A stretch of DNA of 64,000 bases from Erinaceus europaeus (lineage: Eukaryota > Chordata > Mammalia > Eulipotyphla > Erinaceidae). The stretch spans positions 57,675,296 to 57,739,295 of the forward strand of contig NC_080164.1 of the NCBI RefSeq assembly GCF_950295315.1. Direction: 5' to 3'. This document shows, in pieces, positions 21,393 through 31,812 of this stretch. Made by a program: the position numbers and the translations under genes. Under the pieces are notes generated by a model. The model saw only the letters and a program-made list of their open reading frames with translations, was not told the DNA's origin and ran no database searches. Within the stretch, counting starts at the first letter, position 1, and each line of letters begins with the position of its first letter.

Positions 21393-24300
21393 TCAGCTTC
21401 TGTTGATGACTGGGATCATCCCATACTCATCTTTATCTTTCTGACTTAGTTCACTTAACATAATTCCTTCTAGCTCTGTCCAAGATGGGTCAGAGAAGGT
21501 GGGTTCATTGTTCTTGATAGCTGCATAGTATTCCATTGTGTATATATACCACAGCTTTCTCAGCCACTCATCTGTTGTTGGGCACCTGGGTTGCTTCCAG
21601 GTTTTAGCTTTTATGAACTGTGCCGCTATGAACATAGGAGTACACACCTCTTTTTGGTTGGGTGTTATGGAGTCCTTGGGGTATAAACCCAGGAGAGGAA
21701 TTACTGGATCATATGGAAGGTCCATGTCTAGCCTTCTGAGAGTTTTCCAGACTGCTCTCCACAGAGGCTGTACCAATTTACATTCCCACCAGCAATGTAA
21801 AAGGGTTCCTCTGTCCCCACATCCTCTCCAGCATTTGTTGCTGCTGTCCTTTTTGATGTATGCCATTCTTACAGGAGTGAGGTGGTATCTTAGTGTTGTC
21901 TTAATTTGCATTTCTCTGACAATCAGTGACCTAGAGAAGTTTTTCATATGTTTGTTAGCCTTTTGGATCTCCTCTGAGGTGAATGTTTTGTTCATATCCT
22001 CTGCCCGTTTTTGGATGGGGTCATTTGCTTTTTTGGTGCTAAGTTTGCTAAGCTCTTTATATATTTTGGTGATCAGTTTCTTGTCTGATGTCTGGCAGGT
22101 GAAGATCTTCTCCCATTCTGTGAGGGTTCTCTCTATTTGTTTAATAGTTTCTTTGGATGTGCAGAAGCTTTTCAATTTGATGTAGTCCCATTGGTTTGTT
22201 TCTGCTTTAGTCTTCCTTGCAATTGGGTTTGATTCATCAAAGATGTCCTTGAATTGTAGGCGGGAAACAGTTTTACCAATGTTTTCCTCTAAGTATTTGA
22301 TTGTTTCTGGTCTATCATCCAGGTCTATGATCCATTTGGAGTTGATATTTGTTTCTGGTGAGATAAAGTGGTTCAATTTCATTCTTCTGCATGTTGCAAC
22401 CCAGTTTTCCCAGCACCATTTATTGAAGAGAGCCTCCTTCATCCATTTAATGCTTTGGGCCCCCTTATCAAAGATTAGATGACCATAGGTGTGGGGATTT
22501 ATTTCTGGGCTTTCCATTCTGTTCCACGGGTCTGTGTGCCTATTTTTGTTCCAGTACCATGCTGTTTTGATGATGATGGCTTTATAATATAGTTTAGGTC
22601 TGGGAGTGTGATGCCTCCATTTCTCTTTCTTTTCCTCAAGATGGTTTTGGCAATTCTAGGTGTTTTCAGGTTCCAGATAAATGACTGTAGTGTTTGTTGT
22701 ATTCTCTTAAAGAAGCTTGGTGGAACTTTGATGGCTATTGCATTAAATTTGTATATGGCTCTGGGGAGAATATTCATTTTGATGATATTTATTCTTCCAA
22801 TCCATGAGCATGGGATATCTTTCCATTTCTTGGTATCAGTTTCTATTTCCTTGAGTAGCGACTCATAGTTTTTAGCATACAAGTCTTTCACTTCTTTGGT
22901 CAACTTTATTCCTAGGTATTTGATTGATTTTGCTGAAACAGTAGAGGGGAGTGATTTCAGGACGTCTTCTTCTTCAGATTTAGTGTTTGCATAAAGAAAT
23001 GCCACTGATTTTTGTACATTGATTTTGTAGCCTGATACCTTGCTATATTGCCTAATAACTTCCAGTAGTTTTCTGCTGGATTATTTAGGTTTTTCTATAT
23101 ATACTGTCATGTCATCTGCAAACAGTGAGAGCTTGATTTCTTCCCTTCCAATCTGTATTCCTTTGATTTCTTTCTCTTGCCTGATTGCTCTGGCAAGAAG
23201 TTTCATTACTATGTTGAAGAGTAACGGTGACAGTGGACAGCCCTGTCTAGTCCCCGATCTGAGGGGGAATGCTTTCAGCTTTTGTCCATTGAGTATGATG
23301 TTGGCTGTAGGATTTCTATATGTAGACTCCACTATCTTGAGGAATTTCCCATCTATTCCCATTTTTTGTAGAGTTTTGAGCATGAGTGGGTGTTGGATTT
23401 TGTCAAAGCCTTTCTCTGAATCTATTTAGATAATCATGTGGTTTTTTGCTTTTCTTTTATTGATGTGGTGAATGACATTGATTGACTTACGGATGTTGGA
23501 CCAGCCTTGCATTCCTGGGATGAATCCCACTTGGTCATGATGAACAATCTTTTTGATATGTTGCTGTATCCGGTTGGCCAAGATCTTGTTTAATATTTTG
23601 GCATCTATGTTCATCAGAGATATTGGTCTGTAGTTTTCCTTTTTTGTTCTGTCCCTATCAGCTTTTGGTATGAGGGTGATGTTGGCTTCATAGAAGGTGG
23701 AAGGGAGTATTCCTGTTTCTTCAATCTTATGGAAAAGCTTCAGAAGTATGGGTACTGTTTCCTGAAAGTTTTGTAGAATTCATTTGTGAAGCCATCTGGT
23801 CCAGGACTTTTGTTGTTTGGGAGATTCTTAATAACGGTTTCAATTTCTTTGTCTGCGATTGGTGTATTTAGATTTTGTAGTTCTTCTTGGTTCAGTTTTG
23901 GAAGGGCATATGTTTCTAGGAATTGTTCCATTCCTTCCAGATTCTCTAGCTTGGTGGTGTATAGTTCTTTATAGAAGTTTCGCAGGATTCTCTGGATTTC
24001 TGTGGTGTCAGTTGTGATATCTCCTCCATCGTTTACAATTCTATTAATTTGAGTCTTCTCTCTTTTTTGTTTGGTGAGTCTGGCTAGGGGTTTGTCAATT
24101 TTGTTTAATCTTTCAAAGAACCAACATTTGGCTTCATTGATCTTTTGTATGGTTCTTTTATTTTCGATGTTGTTTATTTCTGCTCTAACTTTAGTGATTT
24201 CTTTCCTGGTTGTTTAGGGTTCCTTTGTTCCTCTTCCTCTAAGTCCTTGAGTTGTGCAGTAAGGTCGTTCATTTGAGCTTCTTCTTGGTGTTTAATATGT

Positions 24301-25194
24301 GATTGTATGGCTATAAGTTTCCCTCTCAGTACTGCTTTAGCTGTGTCCCAAATATTTTGATAGGTTGTGTCTTCATTTTCATTTGTTTCCAGGAACATTT
24401 GAATTTCCTGCTTCAGTGAATCTCTGACCCAGTATGTAAGGAGTATGTTATTTAGTTTCCAAATTCTGTTACTTTTAATAATTTTCTGTTTGTTGTTAAA
24501 TGTTAGTTTTACTCCATTGTGGTCTGAGAATATATTTGGGATGATGTTGATGCTCTTGAATTTATTGATGCTGTCTTTGTGGCCTAACATGTGGTCTATC
24601 CTTGAGTATGTGTTATGTGGATTTGAAAAGAAGGTGCACTCCAGTTTTATGGGGTGAAGTACTCTGAAAATGTCCAAGAGGTCTAGTCTGTCAATCTCTT
24701 CATTCAATTCTCTTGTATCTTTGTTGGTTCTCTGCTTTCTTGATCTGTCTAAATGTGAGAGTGGGGTATTTAAGTCTCCCACCATTATTGTATTACTATT
24801 GATGTATTTTTGAAATTCTTTCAGTACTTGCTTGACGTATTTAGATGGTCCCTCATTGGGTGCATAGATGTTAAGTCTTCTTGGCTGATTGATCCTCTAA
24901 ACATTATGTAATGTCCTTGCCTATATTTTATTACTTTATTTAATTTAAAATCTTTTGTGTCTGAGTTGAGAATGGCTGTTCCTGCCCTTTTTGTGGTCTG
25001 TTAGCCTGTATGACAGTTTTCCATCCTTTCACTTTAACTCTGTGTTTATCTTGTTCTGTCAGATGGGATTCTTGCAAGCAGCATATGGTTGGGTTATGTT
25101 TTCTGATCCATCCCCCCACTCTGTGCCTTTTGATGGGTGAGTTTAAGCTATTGACATTTATTGATATTATGGATTTAATGTATTGTAGTGCCAT
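21393..25194 (-). pseudogene. L1 ORF2 (endonuclease-reverse transcriptase), broken
   Basis: ORF2p nicks target DNA and reverse-transcribes L1 RNA at the nick. The start MALQYIKSIISINVNSLN at 25,194 fits the family, and the span of 3,802 bases (about 1,267 codons) is normal. Visible parts are: endonuclease motifs [22 protein letters not shown] and SDHNGVKL (25,194-24,174); the pre-RT stretch [15 protein letters not shown] (about 23,800); RT blocks [12 protein letters not shown] (about 23,550) and [12 protein letters not shown] with the catalytic FADD (23,383-23,081); and the C-terminal CWRGC..HCWWEC knuckle (about 21,800). The frame is lost at several points, leaving pieces at 25,194-24,940, 24,785-24,174, 23,931-23,740, 23,614-23,426, 23,383-23,081, 23,005-22,499 and 22,517-21,393. 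Plus-strand frames here (for example the 215-codon one at 21,538-22,185) are antisense shadows. Confidence 0.95.
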
Positions 25195-25254
25195 TGTTCA
25201 AAATTAATTTTTGTTTGTTCTGATATAGTGCAAGTATTATAGTGATGTTCTTGT

Positions 25255-26166
25255 TTATAAGAGGTCTTTTAGAACCTCTTTCAGGGCCGGTTTGGTGATG
25301 GTTGCTTCCTTTAACTGTTATTTGTCTAAGAAGATTTTGATCCCTCCATTTAGTTTGAATGAAAGTCTAGCAGGATATATCATCCTTGGTTGAAACCCTT
25401 TTTCAATCAGGGCTTGATAGATATCTTGCCATTCTCTTCTGGCTTGTATAGTTTGAGTGGAGAAGTCTACAGATAATCTTATGGGTTTTACTCTGTATGT
25501 GATTTTTGTTTCTTTCTTGCAGCCTTTAGGATCCTTTCTTTATCCTTACTCCTTCTCATTGTGACTATGATGTGTCTTGGTGTCTTCAGGTCTGGGTTGA
25601 TTCTGTTTGGAACTCTCTGGGCCTCTTGAATCCTGATGTCCTTTCTGTTATTCAGGTTTGGGAAGTTTTCTTCTATCATTTCCTCTAGAATGTTTGCTTC
25701 CCCTTCCTCTCTTTCTTCCTCTGGCAGGCCAATTATACGAATGTTACTTCTTTTGAGATCATCCCATATGTCACTGTTGTTGTTTTCAGTGTCTCTCAAT
25801 CTCTTTTTGAGCGCTTTCACCTCTTTCTTAGTTTTTCTCTAACTCATCCTCTGTCTGACTAATTCTGTTTTCTGCTTCTGTTAGTCTGCTTTCCCTTGCC
25901 TCAGCTTCTTTCTTCATTACAGCTATTTCAGCTTTCAGTTCTCTAATTGCCTCAAGATAATCAGTATTTTCCTTGGAGGTCTCAACTGTTGTTTCCCTAA
26001 TACTGCCATTCCTTTCCTCCAATGTTTTCATTTCTGTGATTAATAAGTTTATTATTGCTTGCATACTTTTCTTTTCTATGGTTACTTCTGGCTGACTTGT
26101 AGTTTCTTCTGGGCTCTTGTCTTCATTCATTGAGGTAGCAGTTTTATTTGTTTTTGATCTACCCAT
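25255..26166 (-). pseudogene. L1 ORF1 (RNA-binding chaperone), frameshifted
   Basis: ORF1p coats L1 RNA as a trimer. The first piece (26,166-25,828, 112 codons) starts MGRSKTNKTATSMNEDKSPE and is charged and heptad-like, fitting the coiled coil (KTLEERNGSIRET, LTEAENRISQTEDELEK). The second piece (25,820-25,488) is in another frame and carries the RRM-like core (IRIIGLPEEEREEGEANILE, QEAQRVPNRINPDLKTPRHI). The C-terminal domain continues in a third frame to a stop at 25,257-25,255, with an extra in-frame TAA on the way. Total length of about 304 codons is slightly below human ORF1p (338 residues, from memory). At least two frame changes make it non-functional. Confidence 0.92.
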
Positions 26167-27092
26167 TTTTTTGATCTATATGTTTCTTTTTTTATTTTCT
26201 GTTGTTCCTCAGTTGCTGTGTCTTGAGTACAAGCAACACTATACTAAATATCTTTATGACAATTGCATTCACCAACCTCAGGAATTACAGTAGCAACTGA
26301 AGCAAGTATTGAAGCAGTTTAATCACTACCAGTTAGCCAAACAATGTCTCCAGCCTGTGAAAAAATTGTAACCAAATCCCAGTGAACAAGATTGAGAAAA
26401 GAAAGAAGGGATAACAAGAATAGACAGTTATGCAAATCTACTATCCACTGTATATTCTAGTGGTAACAAGAGGGGAAACCGAAGTAGAGCAGAGATACAC
26501 ACAGAGTCCACTCTGAGTCAGATTTCTTCCCCATAATAATTCCTAAATTCAGAAAGGCAAAGAAGAATGAAGAAGTGTATGACAAGATTAAAAAAAAAAA
26601 GAAAGAAGAGAGAGAAAAGAGAAAAGATAAGAAAAAGAGCTGTAATAAAGGATTGGTGGAAGGAAAGAGTTTTTAATTTAAAAAATTTAAAAAAATATTT
26701 AATTATCTATGTGGGGTGGGGGTGTTGGCTACTTAGAAAAAAGGCCAGAGGTTTCAGAAGGGACTAGACTTAGAATGAATGATACTCCCTGGTGGGACAG
26801 GAATCTTGGTAAAGAAAGAAGCTCAGCAGGGGAACCTGCTAATAGCTGGTCCCCAGGGACTGGTTATGGGGGGGTGCGCTTTGGAGATAATAATTTAAAA
26901 GAAAAATTTTTTTTTCTCTTTTTTTCTACTCTATTTTTTAACCCAAATTAAGTTATAGTCACCTCCTTGGTGTCACCGCTAGGACCCCTTATTGACTGGC
27001 CTACTAAAGGCAGAAAATCCTACCATTTCCAGAGGATGTGGTCAGAGCTCAAGCCACTAGCAGCTTTCAGTCCGCCATCTTCCAGGAACTCC
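26167..27092 (-). promoter_or_regulatory. L1 5' UTR / internal promoter region
   Basis: About 926 bases precede ORF1. The 5' end reads TCCTGGAAGATGGCGGACTG on the minus strand (plus 27,070-27,089). AAGATGGCGG near the start of an L1 resembles the YY1 site used by primate L1 promoters to set the start point. A-rich and C-rich runs follow. Promoter activity is inferred from position only. Confidence 0.7.
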
Positions 27093-27106
27093 TTCTTTTC
27101 TTTTTC

Positions 27107-27325
27107 TATTTTATTTTAAATATAGTTTTTAATGTACTTGATAGAGACAGAGAGAAATTAATAGGGAAGGGGGAGATAGAAGGGGAGAGTTACAGAGAAA
27201 CATCTGCCACACTGCTTTACTGCTTGGGAAGCTTTCCTCCTTGCAAGTGGGTACTGAGGCTTGAACCTGGGTCCTTGCACATTATGACATATGCACTCAA
27301 CCAGGTGTGCAGCCACTTAGCTCTG
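27107..27325 (-). mobile_element. Family-2 SINE abutting the L1 5' end
   Basis: The plus strand has a T/A-rich tail, AGAGACAGAGAGAAATTAATAG, ATCTGCCACACTGCTTTAC, GCTTTCCTCCTTGCAAGTGGG, GGCTTGAACCTGGGTCC and ACTCAACCAGGTGTGCAGCCA, in the order of a minus-strand family-2 copy. Confidence 0.82.
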
Positions 27326-27689
27326 ACACAGAAGCCTTTCTTTCCTCATAGTTTTTTTTTCCCATAAATTTAGTATTATCTTGCCTGATGACTTTAGTAA
27401 AATCTCTTAGTAGCATGTAGTACTAATATTGGTATTTATCTAAAAGGTTGGATTGGAGTTGGAGTACTTAAGGTGTTTCATTAGCATGATAGATAGATTT
27501 GTGTTGATTGTTAATGGAACACCTCAGTTCTCCCCAGCATGTGTATTTTCATAAGTTACTTGAGTACTCTCAAAATATAGAATAGGACTACCTAAGATAA
27601 ACAATTGAAGATAGCAAGAGTCAGAAAGATGCTATCTTTTCTATAACCTAGACTAGAAAATCATTTGGTATTATTAACACCAACTTTTA
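27326..27689. other. Unique sequence between two L1 blocks
   Basis: No repeat is recognised. It could be worn L1, but I see no anchor. Confidence 0.4.
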
Positions 27690-28002
27690 AGTTTAATTTC
27701 TTGAACTCAGTTGATCATGAATTTTCTGAACTCTATAGTTTTTTTCTAGATCTGTGTCTGGTATGGTAATTTGGAGTGTCTATCATTTCTGTCTGTGTAT
27801 TTCTTAGTTTCCACATTGTGTGTGGATTTTGTTGTTGTGCTAGCAGGAGGCACTGTGGCTAAGATATTCAGTTTCCCTGTTTGTATATCTTGGTGGGGCA
27901 GGGAAGATTTTATCCTGTGTCACCATTCTGATTTAGTGTCTTTAGCATCAGTACAGTCTCCCTGCAGTTGTTCTATCTTCTGGAAAGAAGTATGTGTGTG
28001 TG

Positions 28003-28020
28003 TGTGTGGGGGGGGGGGTG
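28003..28020. repeat. (TG)n plus G run
   Basis: A short TG repeat directly followed by a run of G. The cysteine/glycine-rich open frames are its translation. Confidence 0.85.
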
Positions 28021-28179
28021 CTTACTGTCTTGGAGAATTTATTTCTCCTTTGTGATAAACGAAAAAGTTAGATTTATGGCTACCAACATTTCTTGCCTGC
28101 TTCCCTCTGGCCATTTGTTCTGTTTGATAGTACCAAAAATGGCACCTGTTGCCAACTAAGCATGGTTTCTTGAGTTTTG

Positions 28180-28552
28180 TCTTTTTTTATTTTATTTATA
28201 AAATGGAAATATTGATAAGACCATAGGATAAGTAAGAGGAGAACAATTCCGCACAATTTCCACCACCAGAACTAGTATCCCATTGCCCCCCTTGAAAGCT
28301 TTCCTAAAAATTTATCCCTCTGGGAGTATGGACCCAGGGTCATTATGAGATGCAGAAAGTGGAAGGTCTGGCTTCTGTATTGCTTCCTGATTGAATATGG
28401 GTGTTAACAGGTTGCTTCATACTCCCTACCTGTCTCTCTTTTCCCTAGTTTGGGGAGGCAGGGCTCCGGACACAGTCGTGGGGTCTCGATCATCTGCCTA
28501 GGGAAGTCAGGTTGGTGTCATGGTAGCATATGAAACCTGGTGGCTGAAAAAG
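28180..28552 (-). mobile_element. Truncated L1 3' UTR (long lineage) with 12-bp TSD
   Basis: The plus strand reads T run, ACAATTTCCACCACC, TATCCCTCTGGGAGTATGG, GCTTCTGTATTGCTTCC, GAAACCTGGTGGCTGAAAAAG. It is flanked by TCTTGAGTTTTG at 28168-28179 and 28553-28564, a perfect duplication of the host L1 5' UTR. Confidence 0.93.
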
Positions 28553-29104
28553 TCTTGAGTTTTGAGACCTTTTCTCTCACTCTTTATCAAGTTTCCTCAG
28601 AACCCATTTGTGACTGAGATACTTCAGAAGTCACCATTGCAGGAGAGGGGAGACTTTATCCAGAGTTACCAGGCCAGTTTAGTGTTTTTTAGGTCAATAT
28701 GGAGTCTCCCTTATATTGTTCCAGCTCTGTGGGGTATTAGCATTGGAAATTGAAGAGGTCACAATTGTAAATAGGTGATTTTTTTCTTCTTCTTTTTATC
28801 AGTTGTTGCTTTAACTCAGACCCAGAAGGGGTTGCCTCAGCCACTACTCTCCCAATTTGGTGTCAGCTGTCCCTAAATACAGTTTTCAGTCCTAGGAATC
28901 TTTCCTTTACCCCTTCTACATCCATGATCCATACATGTCTGTACTCATATGTGGCTTGGTGAGTTTCTGAAGAAATTCCTGAATGCATTTTGTTGAGTTT
29001 TTCAGGTGATTTTCGTTGCTTTTTTTAGATGATCAGGGAAAGCAAAGTGAGTATGTTGTCACTCCATAGTCATGCCTCTGGAAGTCTCTCTAACACCAGA
29101 TTTT

Positions 29105-29425
29105 AAAATAATTTTCTTAAAGTATAATCAACGCACAAGACAACCTGCTATATTTAATGTATATAGTTGAATGAGCTTCTACAAATGGATATCACCATAA
29201 TATCACCACAATCAAGATAATAAAAATAATTTATCACCTTAAAAACTTGTCCACTTTTTGATGCTAAGAACATTTCATATATATACTCTCAGCAAAATTT
29301 AACTGTGTTATACTATGCTGTTACTTAAATGTTGTAAATGTATCTCTGGAGTCCGTTCATCTTACAGAACTGATAATTTTGCATTCATTCAACATTTTCT
29401 CATTTCCCTTTCTCTAAGCACATAG
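29105..29425 (+). mobile_element. Ancient L1 3' UTR remnant
   Basis: The string order ATATTTAATGTATATAGTTGA, ACCATAATATCACCACAATCAAGATAATAAA, TTATCACC, AGAACATTTCATATATATACTCTCAGCAAA, TTTAACTGTGTTATACTATGCTGT resembles the 3' UTR of old mammal-wide L1 (L1M) elements. It is heavily diverged and the subfamily is not determinable by eye. Confidence 0.5.
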
Positions 29426-29435
29426 AATCACTATT

Positions 29436-29648
29436 TGAGGGGCTGGGTGATGGCACACCTGGTTGAGTGCAAATGTTACAATGAAAAAGTACCCAGGTTC
29501 AAACCCTCAGTCCTCACCTTCAGGAGGAAGCTTTGCAAGTGGTAAAGCAGGGCTGCAGGTGTCTCTCTCTCTCTCTTCCTCTCTATCTCCCCCTCCCCTC
29601 TCTATTTCTGGCTATCTCTATCCAACAAAGATAATAAAAAATAAAAGA
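29436..29648 (+). mobile_element. Family-2 SINE with 10-bp TSD
   Basis: The head is GGGGCTGGGTGATGGCACACC, with B box GGTTCAAACCC, the body and CT-rich part, and an AGATAATAAAAAATAAAAG tail. It is flanked by AATCACTATT at 29426-29435 and 29649-29658. Confidence 0.92.
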
Positions 29649-29658
29649 AATCACTATT

Positions 29659-30129
29659 AAAGATAGGGAATTCTATCCACAGATCTTAAATCCTCCAAAA
29701 TTATCCTTCAGATATCAGGGAGATATAAATGTCTTCTCAGATATCCAGAAGTGAAAGTGATTTGCCACTATCAAATCCAGCTTAGAAGAATAGCTGTAAG
29801 GAAGGAGTCCCACAAGAAAGGAGGGAGCGAAAGAATACATGTTCTAAGCAAAGTGAACATTAGTAGACTTTAACTAAGAACATAATAGTAATAAAAAAGA
29901 AATAACAGTAAAATTGAAGAGAGGGGAATTAATGGACAAAATAATTCTAACAAATGTTTGTTAATCAAAACAAACTTTAAAAAAACTTGTTTTTTGATAC
30001 ACTATACTATTTATTATAACTGGTAACCACAATACAAAACAAGGAACAGAAATTTACAGGAAGTACAGATAAATCAGTGAAGAACTCATCACAGAAACCC
30101 ATCCAAACAAAATGACATATAGAAAAAAA
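29659..30129. other. A-rich sequence, perhaps worn L1
   Basis: No open frame or firm match. The composition and the L1 that follows on the same strand suggest worn L1, but this is not established. Confidence 0.35.
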
Positions 30130-31812
30130 TAGGCAAAGAATCAACTATTTAAAACAAACTCAACACAAAAATCAAGATGGAAGTACATAAACCACATATA
30201 TCAACACTTGCCCTAAATGAGAATGGCCTAAATTTACCTGTCAAAAGACTCAAAGTAGCTAAATGGATTAAATATCAGGATCTGTTCATTATATGTCTTC
30301 AAGAAGCAGGTAATCAAAGAAAAAACAAATGGAAGTTTAATGTAAGAGGCTGGAACAAGATTTTCAAAGCTAATAACTGATTTTAAAAAGGCAGGGATAG
30401 TTACTCTCTTCTCAGATGACATAGATTTTCAGATAAAGAAAGTAAGCAGAGACAGAGAGGGACACTACATAATGGTTAAAGGATTAATTCAAAAAGAAGA
30501 CATAACCATTACAAATACATATACTCCAAACTCAGGTGCTTCCAATTATATAAAACAAATACTTACTGAAAATAAAGTAGACACAGACAGTGACACAATA
30601 ATAGTAGAAAGTCTGGACACACCACTCACAGCAAAAGACAGATCATTTGGACAAAAAATTAACAGGGAAATAGGAAATAGCAAAATCTCTCCTGAGGAAA
30701 AAGAAGAAAAATGGAGGCATCATAATTCCTAACTTTAGGTTATACTACAAAGTAATAGTAGTTAAAAGAGTGTGATATTATCTAGTGGGGGTTGAACTGT
30801 AATATGTAAAACTGGAAAATGTTATGTATGTACAAACTACTGTATTTTACTAACAATATAAACCATTAATCCACCAATAAAGAAATAAAAAAAGAACAGT
30901 GTCATATTAGAACAAAAATGGACATATGGATAGATGGAATACGATAGAGAGCCCAGAACTAAACCTACACACCTATAGGTACATTATATAAAACAACGGG
31001 GCCAAAATTGTCCCTTGGGGAAAATGTTTCTTTAACAGTTGGTGCTAGGAAAACTCTACAGTCACATGTAGAAAGAACAATGAAACTAGACCACCAATTA
31101 ACACCATATACCAAAATTAGCTAAAAATGGATAAAAAATCTGGATAATAGATTTGAAAGTATAAAATACATAGAAGAATATTTCAGTGAGATATTTTATG
31201 ACATTAACACTAAGGATGTATTTGGAGACTCCGCCACATAAGCAAGGGAAACAAAAACAATATTGATTAAAGAAATGGGACTATATCAAACTAAAACGTT
31301 TCTACATATCAAAGAAAATTCCACAATGATAAACAGGAAATCTAGCAACTGGGATAACATATTTGCACGTCATATGTCAGACAAGTGGTTGGTATGGAAA
31401 AATGCTCCAATTCATGTATTACCAGGGAAATGAAAATTAAAGCCACACAGAGATAGTAACTCACACATGTGAGAATGACTTTCATAGACAAAACAGGAGA
31501 AGATAAGTATTGGAAATGTTGTGGAGATAAAGGAACTCTATTACATTTCTGGTGGGAATGCAAACTAGTACAAAATACCTTTTAACAAATGACTGGAAAA
31601 AAAAAAACAAAAAATGTTATGAGACATATGCTCAATGGAGTACTACTCAGCCATAAAAAATGTATTGTGTTCTTGGGATAAAATGGATGGAATCTGAAAA
31701 GAATAAGCTCAGTTATGTAAGTAAGGAGGTGAAGGACAACCATCGGATTTTTTCACTCATATATGGAATTTAAAGGATAGAACACAATTTATATAACCCA
31801 GATTCAGAAGTC
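30130..31812 (+). mobile_element. Degenerate L1 ORF2 with internal deletions and a nested L1 tail
   Basis: The endonuclease region is recognisable at 30,177-30,660 (LNENGLNLPVKRLKVAKWI, FIICLQEAGN, TIIVESLDTPLTAKDRS). The sequence then jumps to the late ORF2 motif GGIxxxxF at 30,700, so most of the RT is deleted. After a nested L1 tail (30781-30897) it resumes with the C-terminal half, including TGGTGGGAATGCAAACTAGT at about 31,550 and TACTCAGCCATAAAAAATG. Many stops and gaps mark it as much older than the two full-length elements. Confidence 0.85.
30781..30897 (+). mobile_element. Very short L1 3' end (short lineage) nested in L1
   Basis: CTAGTGGGGGTTGAACTG, AAACTGGAAAATGTTATGTATGTACAAACTACTG and the AATAAAGAAATAAAAAAAG tail match the last 110 bases of the L1 ending at 43,071. 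It is flanked by AGTGTGATATTA (30769-30780) and AGTGTCATATTA (30898-30909), a near-perfect duplication. Confidence 0.92.

Larger units (their letters stand above)
20000..27092 (-). mobile_element. Full-length L1 (LINE-1), long-3'-UTR lineage, inactivated
   Basis: Read on the minus strand this has a 5' UTR (27,092-26,167), ORF1 (26,166-25,255), a 60-base spacer, ORF2 (25,194-21,393), a 3' UTR of about 1.35 kb (21,392-20,046) and an A-rich tail. All standard L1 parts are present in order and at normal size, so it inserted nearly complete. Both ORFs are now broken by frameshifts and stops. TTCTTTTCTTTTT occurs at both ends (19,987-19,999 and 27,093-27,105) and may be the target-site duplication, although the sequence is low-complexity and another SINE abuts the right end. 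The 3' UTR is closely similar to the copy at 53.8-55.1 kb, which suggests a fairly recent burst. Confidence 0.93.
27690..29095 (-). mobile_element. Older L1 5' UTR with an internally repeated segment, split by an L1 tail
   Basis: On the minus strand it starts at about 29,090 with GACTTCCAGAGGCATGACTATGGAG, which matches the start of the full-length L1 at 37,241 (GACTTCTGGAGGTAGGGCTATGGAG). No ORF1 follows within the segment. Two stretches, plus 28,640-28,725 and 27,893-27,980, are similar to each other (GGGAGACTTTATCC / GGGAAGATTTTATCC, TTTAGTGT, GGAGTCTCCCT / CAGTCTCCCTG, TTGTTC), suggesting repeated promoter units. A younger L1 tail is inserted at 28180-28552. Confidence 0.62.

Noticed and set aside
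21538..22185. A 215-codon plus-strand open frame, the longest on that strand
   Set aside because: It is exactly antisense to L1 ORF2 on the minus strand, which has the RT/knuckle motifs. The composition is that of a shadow frame.
30177..30732. A possible intact endonuclease-domain gene
   Set aside because: The two open pieces are separated by stops and followed by a deletion of the RT; this is degenerate L1 ORF2.
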